Shown one piece after another: positions 16,632-24,613 of a DNA stretch of 64,000 bases. A program made the position numbers and the translations under genes. Source of the stretch: an uncultured Pseudomonadales bacterium (GTDB lineage: Bacteria; Pseudomonadota; Gammaproteobacteria; Pseudomonadales; Azotimanducaceae). The notes under the pieces are model-generated. The model did no database searches and was not told the origin of the DNA. It was given only the letters and a program-made list of their open reading frames with translations. The stretch spans positions 3,586,477-3,650,476 of the forward strand of contig OY282430.1 in assembly GCA_958296025.1 (NCBI GenBank), in the 5' to 3' direction. Position 1 is the first letter of the stretch. Every line of letters begins with the position of its first letter.

Positions 16632-18704
16632 CTAACTAGCCGATAAACCCGCCAAAAGAGTTTCTTGGGCGCTGAGCCGTTTGCTGCTGCGGCTGGCAGC
16701 GGGGGCGTAGGTGCCGTCGGTTTGCAACTGCCAAGCTTGGCTGTTGTCCCGCAGGTAGTTGTCGAAGGATTCGGCCACCACGCGGCGCTTCAAGCGCTCA
16801 TCCTCCACGGGGAAGCAGACTTCCACCCGGTTGAAGAAGTTGCGGCCCATCCAGTCGGCGCTTGATAGATAGACCTTCGGGTCGCCGTTGTTCTCGAAGT
16901 AGAACACCCGGGTGTGCTCCAGAAAGCGGCCGATGATGGAGCGCACCCGGATGTTCTCCGACACCCCCGGCACACCGGGGCGCAGGGCGCAAATGCCGCG
17001 CACGATCAGGTCGATCTGCACACCGGCTTGACTGGCCCGGTACAGCGCCTGAATGATCTGTGGCTGCACAAGGGAGTTCATCTTTGCCATCACCTTGGCC
17101 GGCTGGCCGTTGCGGGCGCGCTCCGCTTCGGCGTCGATGAAGTCCAGCGTGGAGCTGTGCAGGGTGAACGGCGATTGCAGCAGCTTCTTCAGCCGTCCAG
17201 CCTTGCCCATGGCGGTCAACTGATGAAACACCTTCTGCACATCCGAACCGATGGCCGGGTCGCAGGTGAACAGGCCGTAGTCCGTGTAAAGACGGGCGGT
17301 GCGGGTGTGGTAGTTGCCGGTGCCTAGGTGGACGTAACGTTTCAGGGTGCGGCCCTCGCGGCGGATCACCATGCACATCTTGGCGTGGGTCTTGTGCCCC
17401 ACCACGCCATATACCACCTGTGCGCCGGCGCTTTGCAAGTGATTGGCCAGTTCGATGTTGGCCGCTTCGTCAAAGCGGGCGCGCAGTTCGATGACCACCG
17501 CCACCTCCTTGCCGTTGGCAGCGGCGTCCGTCAACGCTTCCACCACCGCCGACTGGGCGCCGGTGCGGTACAGCGTCTGGCGGATGGACAACACGCCCGG
17601 GTCCTTGGCCGCTTGGCGCAGGAACTCCAGGACCGGGGCGAAGGATTCAAACGGATGGTGCAGCAGGATGTCCCCGGCGGAGATGGCCTCGAACATGTCT
17701 GTGGCGCTGCGAACGCGCTCTGGCGAGCCGGGCATGAACCCTGGGTACTTGAGGTCCGGGCGGTCCACCAGATCCGGCACTGCGGCCAAGCGCATCAGGT
17801 TGACCGGACCGTTGCAGCGATAGATGTCGTATGCAGTCAGGTGGAACTGGTCCATCAGGAAGGACTCCAGTTCCTCCGGGCAGTTTTTAGCCACCTCCAA
17901 GCGCACTGCATCGCCGTAGCGGCGGGATGGCAGTTCGCCCTCCAAGGCGCGCAGCAGGTCATCCACCTCCTCTTCATCCACGAACAGGTCGCTGTTGCGG
18001 GTGACGCGAAACTGATAGACGCCGGTGGCCTGCATCCCCGGGAAGAGATCGTCCATGTGGGCGTCGATGATCCAGGAAAGCAGAACGAATTCGTTGGGTC
18101 CCTCGGCGCAGGACTCCGGCAGCCGCACCACCCGCGGCAAGGCCCTGGGCGCCTGGACGATGGCCTTGCCGCTGTTGCGGCCAAAGGCATCCTTGCCCTT
18201 GAGGTTGACGATGAACGCCAAGCTCTTGTTCAGCGGGTCCGGGAAGGGGTGGGCCGGATCCAGGCCGATGGGCGTCATGATGGGCGCCAGTTCATTATTG
18301 AAATAGCGCTTGATCCACTTGATCTGTGCGGGGTTCCATTGCTCCTTGCTAACGAAGCGGATGTGCTGCTCCTTCAAAGCCGGCAGCAGCACCTCGTTCA
18401 GCACCCGGTATTGTTCGTCGATGATGGTCCGGGCAGTCTGGGCAATGCGCCGCAACTGCTCCGAGGGCGTCATGTTGTCGGCGCCGCGCTGCATGGCGCC
18501 GTATGCCTCCTGCTGCTTCAAGCCAGCCACCCGGATCTCGAAAAACTCATCGAGCACGGAACTGGAGATGCACAGGAAGCGCAGCCGCTCCAACAACGGC
18601 AGCGCCTCATCCTTGGCTTGGGCTAGGACGCGGCGATGGAATTCCAATAGGGAGAGTTCCCTATTGATGTAAAAGTCAGGATTGTTGAAGGCTTCCGCGT
18701 TCAT
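16632..18704 (-). CDS. ppk1: Polyphosphate kinase 1
   Basis: A 690-residue polyphosphate kinase making inorganic polyphosphate from ATP. The N-terminal domain starts 'FYINRELSLLEFHRRVLAQA'. The catalytic phospholipase-D-like halves contain 'VVGHKTHAKMCMV' (about 434-446) and 'HLGTGNYHTRTARLYTDYGLF' (459-479). These hold the conserved histidines of the phosphoenzyme cycle. The ATG at 18704 is preferred over an upstream start at 18779, giving the usual length of about 690. The gene is divergent from cmoB. No phoB-like regulator or ppx gene is adjacent. Confidence 0.95.
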   Translation of the reverse strand: MNAEAFNNPDFYINRELSLLEFHRRVLAQAKDEALPLLERLRFLCISSSVLDEFFEIRVAGLKQQEAYGAMQRGADNMTPSEQLRRIAQTARTIIDEQYRVLNEVLLPALKEQHIRFVSKEQWNPAQIKWIKRYFNNELAPIMTPIGLDPAHPFPDPLNKSLAFIVNLKGKDAFGRNSGKAIVQAPRALPRVVRLPESCAEGPNEFVLLSWIIDAHMDDLFPGMQATGVYQFRVTRNSDLFVDEEEVDDLLRALEGELPSRRYGDAVRLEVAKNCPEELESFLMDQFHLTAYDIYRCNGPVNLMRLAAVPDLVDRPDLKYPGFMPGSPERVRSATDMFEAISAGDILLHHPFESFAPVLEFLRQAAKDPGVLSIRQTLYRTGAQSAVVEALTDAAANGKEVAVVIELRARFDEAANIELANHLQSAGAQVVYGVVGHKTHAKMCMVIRREGRTLKRYVHLGTGNYHTRTARLYTDYGLFTCDPAIGSDVQKVFHQLTAMGKAGRLKKLLQSPFTLHSSTLDFIDAEAERARNGQPAKVMAKMNSLVQPQIIQALYRASQAGVQIDLIVRGICALRPGVPGVSENIRVRSIIGRFLEHTRVFYFENNGDPKVYLSSADWMGRNFFNRVEVCFPVEDERLKRRVVAESFDNYLRDNSQAWQLQTDGTYAPAASRSSKRLSAQETLLAGLSAS

Positions 18705-18810
18705 GGCCGATCGTTGCACCGATGCATCGCAAGCACAACGGCAGTGTAGCACCCCGCAGCCGCCTACAAAACTCGTCAATCCGGTCTGGTCCCCCAGCTA
18801 AACGGTGCCT

Positions 18811-18824
18811 GGACAGGACACTAG
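18811..18824. repeat. Isolated copy of an element end (GGACAGGACACTAG)
   Basis: This 14-bp string is identical to the right terminus of the inverted-repeat element at 44285-46109 (46100-46113). It lies in the 290-bp ppk1-cmoB divergent gap, which contains no gene. No partner repeat is seen nearby, so it may be a relic of an excised element or a chance match. Confidence 0.3.
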
Positions 18825-18994
18825 GGGCTTGGTTTGCACGTCGGCCCGCTTGTTCAGTTGCTTGGAATTCGAGAACATTGAACCCGAAGTCCGCGGTGAT
18901 GGGGCGCAGGAACGGATTCACGCGAAAGTGATGCGGGATGACAGCACGGGAAACAACCCCGCAGCGATTTCCCTGCCAAGGGGAAGCGCACAGG

Positions 18995-19969
18995 ATGAGC
19001 GTGGTTGAGACGTTGAAGCCTGCGCCTGACGGACGCTTTTCCGGACTCTACGCGCAACTGCCGGATTGGGCGGCGCTGGATGCCGTCCTGTCGGCCAATC
19101 TACAGGCCCACGGCGACAATCCCGTCTGGCAAGCCGCCGTGGACAGGCTGCCAATGTGTGGCGGCGTTCGTCTGACGGCCGACGACCTGGTCAGCTTGGA
19201 CGGCCCAATGGCCGCCAACGGTCGGGCGCAATTGCAAACGGCGCTACAAGCCCTGCACCCTTGGCGCAAAGGGCCGTTCTCCTTGTTCGGTATCGAGGTG
19301 GATGCGGAGTGGCGTTCGGACCTGAAGTGGCGGCGGGTGGCGCCGGCGGTGCATCTGGCCGGCTGCCGGGTGTTGGACGTCGGCTGCGGCAACGGCTATT
19401 TCGGATGGCGGATGTTGGCGGCCGGCGCCGACCTCGTGGTGGGGCTGGATGCCTCGGTGTTGTTCCACATGCAGCATCAGGCCATCAACCGCTACGCACA
19501 AAGCCGCCGCAATTGGGTGCTGCCGCTGCGTTTTGAGCAGTTGCCGCTGCACCTGAGCGAAGCCCGCTTCGACGTCGTCTTCAGCTTGGGCGTGATCTAC
19601 CACCAAAGAGAGCCGCGCCAACATCTCGCCCGATTGCGGCGCTGCCTGAAGGCCGGCGGCCAAGCTGTGGTGGAGAGCCTGGTGGTGAATGGTCCTAAAC
19701 CTTTGCACCCGGTCGGGCGTTACGCACGGATGCGCAACGTTTGGACCGTCCCCACGCCAACGTGTTTGATCGCATGGCTGGCCGAGGCCGGCTTTCAGGA
19801 CATTCACATCATCGACATCAGCGCCACCATCCCGGACGAGCAGCGATCAACGCCTTGGATGCGCTTCCAGTCCCTCGCCGAGGCCTTGGACCCGACCGAC
19901 TCCAGCCGCACCCTCGAAGGCCATCCAGCACCCAAGCGCTGCGTGGTGGCGGCAAGGAACCCAGCCTGA
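18995..19969 (+). CDS. cmoB: tRNA U34 carboxymethyltransferase
   Basis: A 324-residue SAM-fold enzyme matching CmoB, which uses carboxy-SAM to carboxymethylate 5-hydroxyuridine at the tRNA wobble position (forming cmo5U). The binding motif is 'VLDVGCGNGYFGWRMLAAGA', followed by 'GLDAS'. Family marks are 'GPFSLFGIEVDAEWRSDLKWRR', 'FSLGVIYHQREP' and 'ARMRNVWTVPT'. Length agrees with the family (about 323). The ATG at 18995 is preferred over an in-frame ATG at 18938. cmoA, its usual partner, is not visible in this window. Confidence 0.95.
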   Translation: MSVVETLKPAPDGRFSGLYAQLPDWAALDAVLSANLQAHGDNPVWQAAVDRLPMCGGVRLTADDLVSLDGPMAANGRAQLQTALQALHPWRKGPFSLFGIEVDAEWRSDLKWRRVAPAVHLAGCRVLDVGCGNGYFGWRMLAAGADLVVGLDASVLFHMQHQAINRYAQSRRNWVLPLRFEQLPLHLSEARFDVVFSLGVIYHQREPRQHLARLRRCLKAGGQAVVESLVVNGPKPLHPVGRYARMRNVWTVPTPTCLIAWLAEAGFQDIHIIDISATIPDEQRSTPWMRFQSLAEALDPTDSSRTLEGHPAPKRCVVAARNPA

Positions 19970-19988
19970 GACGCCGCCCGTCGGGGGA

Positions 19989-20053
19989 CAGTGTCTCATT
20001 TACAATCGTAAAGGGGCCTACAGTGCGGACCGGTCGGCTGAACTGAGACACTG
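19989..20053. repeat. Inverted-repeat pair CAGTGTCTCA/TGAGACACTG
   Basis: Two 10-bp arms, CAGTGTCTCA (19989-19998) and TGAGACACTG (20044-20053), are perfect inverse complements 45 bp apart. The interior starts with TTTACAATCGTAAA, itself a short palindrome. A related structure occurs at 38501-38559. It resembles the short dispersed palindromic intergenic repeats of gammaproteobacteria, placed just after cmoB; it could also act as a folded mRNA end. Confidence 0.5.
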
Positions 20054-20105
20054 CGGCAGCGGCGGGCGTTGCCTTGCGCGGCCAAGCCACCTAAGCTGAC
20101 GAACA

Positions 20106-20477
20106 ATGTTCAACTTGTTGCCCATCAGCTTTCGCTTCCGCGGCAAGGTCCGGCGGCTGTTCGATCTGTACCGTTGCTTCCTGGACCACCCCGGCAAGGG
20201 TCTGCATCCCACTCAGTTGGCCCGCCACACGGGCATCGACTTCGCCAACACGGTGCGCCTGCTCGAGCGCACCCCGGAACTGTTCTTGCGCCTGCCGAAG
20301 CGGGACGGCATCACCCGCTACCGCCTGACCAGCGCCATGACCGCCCAAGACCCGGATCAGGTGGAACGGTTCCTGCTGCGCAACGCCCGCCGCGAAAGCC
20401 TCATCTTCTACGCCTTCGGCTTCATGGTGCTGTGCGCACTGCTGATCGTGGTCCTGCTCATCGGGCCGGCCCTGTAG
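20106..20477 (+). CDS. Hypothetical protein with winged-helix-like region and C-terminal membrane anchor
   Basis: A 123-residue protein. Residues about 10-85 ('RLFDLYRCFLDHPGKGLHPTQLARHTGIDFANTVRLLERTPELFLRLP') have the look of a winged-helix DNA-binding fold. The end is a single hydrophobic helix (about 101-121, 'FYAFGFMVLCALLIVVLLIGPAL'). A membrane-anchored regulator is possible. I do not recognise a named family. The codon composition is like the neighbouring core genes. It sits alone between cmoB and the flavoprotein gene, all on the same strand. Confidence 0.6.
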   Translation: MFNLLPISFRFRGKVRRLFDLYRCFLDHPGKGLHPTQLARHTGIDFANTVRLLERTPELFLRLPKRDGITRYRLTSAMTAQDPDQVERFLLRNARRESLIFYAFGFMVLCALLIVVLLIGPAL

Positions 20478-20575
20478 AGAGGCACTTGTTGAAGGCACCA
20501 CGGCGGCGCGAGACCTAGACTTGACCCGGTGCGGCCTTTGTCAATTCGCAAGCACCAAACGGGATAGCTAAGCCA

Positions 20576-22516
20576 ATGGATGACCGGATCACCCGGCGGG
20601 ACTTTCTGAACGGGTTTGCGTTGCCCCTGACGGCCGGGGCCTTGGGCCTGCGCCCGCTTGCTGCCTTGGCGGAACAAAGCGGCGGCGTTTTTGATTCTTC
20701 GGTCGGATACTACCCGCCGGCCCTGACGGGGATGCGCGGCAGCCATGCGGGGTCCTTTGAGGTGGCGCACGGCTTGGTGATGGGCGGCGCTCGCTGGCCG
20801 CGGCCAGAGCGCCGCACGGATGGCGAGTACGATCTCGTGGTGGTCGGCGGCGGCCTCTCCGGGCTGGCGGCGGCTTGGCATTTCCGCGACCAAGTTGGCG
20901 GCGACGCGAAAATCCTGGTGCTGGACAACCATGACGACTTCGGCGGTCACGCCAAGCGCACCGAATTTTCGGTGGATGGCCGCGCCCTGATCGGCTACGG
21001 CGGCAGCCAAAGCATCGACAGCCCGGCGGACCACTCCAGGTCGGCCAAGCGCTTGCTACGCACCTTGGCGGTGGATGTGGAGCGCTTTTACGACTACTTC
21101 GACGACGGCTTCTTCACCCGCTTTGGCCTAAGGTCCGGGGTTTACTTTCCACCTGCTATCTTTGCGTCGGGCGGCGGCGGCACGGCGAAAGTGCTTCTCG
21201 ACGCGCTGCATCCCTTCCAAATGGGGGCAACGTCCCTCGCGGAAAGGGAGCAGGCGATCAGTGGCTATCCCTTGAGCGAGCAATCCAAAAACGCCCTGAA
21301 CAAGCTGGTGCGCGGCGAACTTTCCTTCATGCCGAACGCCTCCTTTAGGAAGCGTCGGGCGGCGCTAAGGGAAATGTCTTGCGAAGCCTTCTACAAGAGC
21401 GTGGCGGGGCTTGCCGACGATGGCGTCAAGGCCGTTGCCGATGTGCCGCGCCCGTTGATGGGCTTCAGCGCGGACGTGATGTCCGCTCGGGAACTGCTTG
21501 AGTACGGCCTTTTAGGCGACGCGGGGTTCGCCTTGCTCTACACCGGCAGCGCCAAGGTGAGCGACGCCTTCGCCAAGGAATTGGAGGAGGAATCCGAACC
21601 CTACATCTTCCACTTTCCCGACGGCAACGCCGCCATCGCCCGCCTGTTGGCGCGCAGCCTAGTGCCTGGCGCGGCACCCGGCCGCAGCATGGAGGACATC
21701 GTTCAGGCCCGCTTCGACTACGGCAAGTTGGACGCGGCGGCCAACGGCACCCGGATTCGCCTCAACAGCACGGCCGTCGATGTGCGGCACACCCCCGGCG
21801 GCAAAGCCGTCGATGTCACCTACGTCCGCCAAGGGACTGCTGAGCGGGTGTCCGGCAAGCATGTGGTGCTGGCCTGCTACAACCGGATGATCCCCCACAT
21901 CTGTTCGGAGGTCGGCGAGGACCAAGCCGCCGTCAATGCGCTGAACTATGCTGAGAAGTGCCCCATCACCTACATCAACATCGCCCTGCGCGACTGGCGG
22001 GCGCTGGCCAAATCCGGCTTCGCCCGGGTCTATGCGCCAGAGTCCTTCCTGACCGTCGTGACGATGGACTTCCCCGTCAGCATGGGCGGCTATGCGTTCA
22101 CCCCCGCACCGGAGCAGCCGGCCTTGCTGCAGGGCTTCCACGTCTCCAGCCTGAAGGCCCGCGGCCTGAACCCCCGGGAGCAGATGCGCTTGGGCCGCCA
22201 GCAATTGCTGAACACCAGCTTTGCGGACTTTGAACGGGAAATCAGGGCGCAGCTGGATGCCTATTGGGGCGGCCACGGGCTGGATGTGGACCGGGACGTC
22301 GCCGCCATCACGGTCAATCGCTGGCCGCACGGCTACGCCTATGAATACCTCGATCTTTGGGACCCGAAGTGGGACCGAGGCGCAGCGCCCCATGTGGTCG
22401 GGCGGCGGCGACGGGGGCGCATCTCCATCGCCAACTCGGATTCCGAGGCCCTGGCCTACCTCGATGGCGCCCTCGACGCCGCCTACCGCGCTGTGCGGGA
22501 GCAACTGGGCGCTTAG
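20576..22516 (+). CDS. Tat-exported FAD/NAD(P)-binding oxidoreductase, spermidine-dehydrogenase-like
   Basis: A 646-residue flavoprotein. The N terminus carries a twin-arginine signal ('ITRRDFLNGFALPLTAGALGL', residues 5-25), so export in folded form to the periplasm is expected. A dinucleotide-binding GGGLSG lies at 91-96 in 'DLVVVGGGLSGLAAAWHF'. The region 'LDNHDDFGGHAKRTEF' and the overall layout resemble periplasmic spermidine dehydrogenases and related amine oxidoreductases. The substrate is not determined. It converges on the PhyH gene with a 4-nt overlap of the ends. A usual cytochrome partner is not adjacent. Confidence 0.82.
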   Translation: MDDRITRRDFLNGFALPLTAGALGLRPLAALAEQSGGVFDSSVGYYPPALTGMRGSHAGSFEVAHGLVMGGARWPRPERRTDGEYDLVVVGGGLSGLAAAWHFRDQVGGDAKILVLDNHDDFGGHAKRTEFSVDGRALIGYGGSQSIDSPADHSRSAKRLLRTLAVDVERFYDYFDDGFFTRFGLRSGVYFPPAIFASGGGGTAKVLLDALHPFQMGATSLAEREQAISGYPLSEQSKNALNKLVRGELSFMPNASFRKRRAALREMSCEAFYKSVAGLADDGVKAVADVPRPLMGFSADVMSARELLEYGLLGDAGFALLYTGSAKVSDAFAKELEEESEPYIFHFPDGNAAIARLLARSLVPGAAPGRSMEDIVQARFDYGKLDAAANGTRIRLNSTAVDVRHTPGGKAVDVTYVRQGTAERVSGKHVVLACYNRMIPHICSEVGEDQAAVNALNYAEKCPITYINIALRDWRALAKSGFARVYAPESFLTVVTMDFPVSMGGYAFTPAPEQPALLQGFHVSSLKARGLNPREQMRLGRQQLLNTSFADFEREIRAQLDAYWGGHGLDVDRDVAAITVNRWPHGYAYEYLDLWDPKWDRGAAPHVVGRRRRGRISIANSDSEALAYLDGALDAAYRAVREQLGA

Positions 22517-23376
22517 GCCAAGACCAACCCCGGATATTGATCGGAGCGGCTGCCGGGGATGGGCCGGTTATCCGCCGCATGGTAGGTGAACACGCAGGAC
22601 AGCTTCACTTCGTCACTGCGGTTGGTCCCTGCCGCATGCAACGCCCGGCAGTGGAAGAACAGCACATCGCCCGGCGCCAACGCAACCTCTTTGGCTGCGC
22701 GGATCAGCGCCTTGTTGTCCGCCTGATCGGTGCGCAAAAACAGGTCCCGGTCGAAGCGTCCCCGGTCTAAGTCGAAGCGATGGCTGCCGGGGATGATGCG
22801 AAGCGCCCCGTTGCGGGTGTTCTCCTCCCCCAACGCCAGCCACACGGACACCAGTTCCGACCGCTCAAACGACCAGTAGCGGATGTCTTGATGCCAAAGG
22901 GTGGCGCTGCTGTAGCCGGGCTGCTTGGTCATCACGCAGTTATGGTGGCATTGCGAAAGCCGCACGGGACCATTCAGGCAAGCCTTGAGCGCCTCGCCCA
23001 AGGCAGGGCTTCGCGCCCATTCCGCCAGCTGGGGGAAGCGCGACAGAGCGTGCAGCAACCGCCTTGGCGTGCGCCCCCCTTCGCAGTCCGCCGCCGCCGG
23101 GGCGCCGGGATAGCCCAGGTCCGCTTCATACTCCACCGGCCCCAGCAACGGGTCGAGGGCCATCAGCACGGACCGGCGCACTGTGCGAACGAGGCGTTCA
23201 TCCGCCAAGCCGTTGAGCACGAAGAAGCCGTCCCGCGCAAAGGCCGAACGTGGATCTGCGGGCGTCAATGGGTCATGAGGCCGTGCTGGCCGGTCAACGA
23301 CTGTACGGTCAGCCGCCACGCCGCTCCCAACGGCTGGTTCGGGGCGCTTCTCCACAGGGGCGGCGAGGTTGCTCAT
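22513..23376 (-). CDS. Phytanoyl-CoA dioxygenase (PhyH) family protein
   Basis: A 287-residue Fe(II)/2-oxoglutarate dioxygenase of the PhyH family. The metal ligands are visible as H162-x-D164 in 'TLWHQDIRYW' and distal H248 in 'FFHCRALHAAGTNRS'. 'GALRIIPGSHRF' is the usual strand between them. The substrate is unknown; bacterial PhyH proteins hydroxylate lipids, ectoine or secondary metabolites. The first 45 residues are Pro/Ala-rich and variable. It converges with the flavoprotein gene and is followed upstream by a glycosyltransferase on the same strand. Confidence 0.85.
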   Translation of the reverse strand: MSNLAAPVEKRPEPAVGSGVAADRTVVDRPARPHDPLTPADPRSAFARDGFFVLNGLADERLVRTVRRSVLMALDPLLGPVEYEADLGYPGAPAAADCEGGRTPRRLLHALSRFPQLAEWARSPALGEALKACLNGPVRLSQCHHNCVMTKQPGYSSATLWHQDIRYWSFERSELVSVWLALGEENTRNGALRIIPGSHRFDLDRGRFDRDLFLRTDQADNKALIRAAKEVALAPGDVLFFHCRALHAAGTNRSDEVKLSCVFTYHAADNRPIPGSRSDQYPGLVLA

Positions 23377-23469
23377 TTTCGGAGTATAGCCGTGTTGCGG
23401 TTCGCGGCCGGCTTAGCCCCTTACCCCTTTGTCTTTCACTATCCCAACGTTGGCCTTGTGGGTGTCGAT

Positions 23470-24585
23470 TTACCAAATATTTCGGATGGCCGTGAGCAAG
23501 TCGTGGAATTGGGCGCGTTCGGCGGCCAGAGAGTGGCGTTGAGCGGTTTGCCGGGCTTGGCTGAGCATGGCGTTGCGGGTTTCGGGGGGCTGGCCTAGGG
23601 CCTCCTGAACAGTGGCGGTGAGGGATTCGGCGGTCGGTTGGGCGATGAGGCAGTTGCTTTGGTGGCGGCAGAAGCCTCGATTGCCGATGCAGTCCAAGGT
23701 GACGGCGACGCAGTTGCTGGCCATGGCTTCCAAGGCCGGCAGGTAGAACCCCTCCTTGGCGTGAGGCAGGCAGACGACCACCGTGCTGGCAACCAAGGTG
23801 GCCAGAAACCGGTGGCGGGGCTGAAAGCCGACCAGCAGGTGGTGGCGAATGCCGGCTTGGTCCAGGCTATGGGAAAGGGCTTGGGCCAAGTCTGGTCTTT
23901 TATAGCCGACTATGGTGGTGACGGGGGCTTGCAGGCGCCGTTGCGCCAAGGCCCAAACCTGCAAGCCCTGGCGCCAGCCAAAGCCGCGCTGGGCAGGGCC
24001 TTGGAAACGCACATCCACGGCGTTGGGGATGGTGAAGACCGGGCCGTTGACTCGGCCGGTGGCGGCGATGGCATCCGCAACCTCTTGGCTGACGCAGATG
24101 CGCACCGCCCGTTTTTTCAAGTAACTGCGAAGCTCGCTGCCGGGGTCCGCGTGGCGCACATGCTGGACCAAATTGATCCTTGGATTGGGCAGGGCGTCGA
24201 GACCCGTTTGGACTAGATGGCGCCAATCCAGTCCGGCTAGGAAAAACACGTCGCCCTGGCGGGGCGCCCATTTGGGTGTACGGAAGGCCTTGCCGGATGG
24301 CCAAAGGCGGTTCTGGTCCGGCGATGGGCTTGTCCCCGGCAAATTGGCGGTGAAGTGGATGCGGGGACCGTATCCAGCGAAGCGGCGGACATGGTCGAAA
24401 TAATGGGCGTGCTTAACTTGGCCGCCGGTCAGCCGGTCGAAGTCCCGATGGAACCAGACGGTGACCTCAGGCTGCGATCTGATCATGGCTTCATTGGGCA
24501 GCCCGCAAGGCAAGTGGTCCCGCATATCCCCAATGCGGAAAAAAAACTGGCGAACGCCGCTGTTCGCGTGCCGGCACGGAAGCAT
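23470..24585 (-). CDS. Glycosyltransferase, GT4-like
   Basis: A 371-residue glycosyltransferase of the GT-B fold. The donor-binding E-x7-E region is 'KEGFYLPALEAMASN', followed by 'IGNRGFCRHQSNCLIA', as in group 1 transferases. 'NLVQHVRHADP' and 'FTIPNAVDVRF' mark the inter-domain region. The start is uncertain: ATG at 24525 or 24486 ('MIRSQPEVTVWFHRDFDR') may be truer than the first. The gene follows the secretin gene on the same strand, 28 bp from it. With the rml genes and the GT2 enzyme it suggests polysaccharide synthesis. Confidence 0.78.
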   Translation of the reverse strand: MLPCRHANSGVRQFFFRIGDMRDHLPCGLPNEAMIRSQPEVTVWFHRDFDRLTGGQVKHAHYFDHVRRFAGYGPRIHFTANLPGTSPSPDQNRLWPSGKAFRTPKWAPRQGDVFFLAGLDWRHLVQTGLDALPNPRINLVQHVRHADPGSELRSYLKKRAVRICVSQEVADAIAATGRVNGPVFTIPNAVDVRFQGPAQRGFGWRQGLQVWALAQRRLQAPVTTIVGYKRPDLAQALSHSLDQAGIRHHLLVGFQPRHRFLATLVASTVVVCLPHAKEGFYLPALEAMASNCVAVTLDCIGNRGFCRHQSNCLIAQPTAESLTATVQEALGQPPETRNAMLSQARQTAQRHSLAAERAQFHDLLTAIRNIW

Positions 24586-24613
24586 AGCCCCCCCGGACCA
24601 GGAGCAGTGGAAT

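Noticed and set aside
17328-18626. 432-codon plus-strand frame
   Set aside because: Entirely antisense to ppk1, with Gln/His/Gly-rich composition typical of shadow frames.
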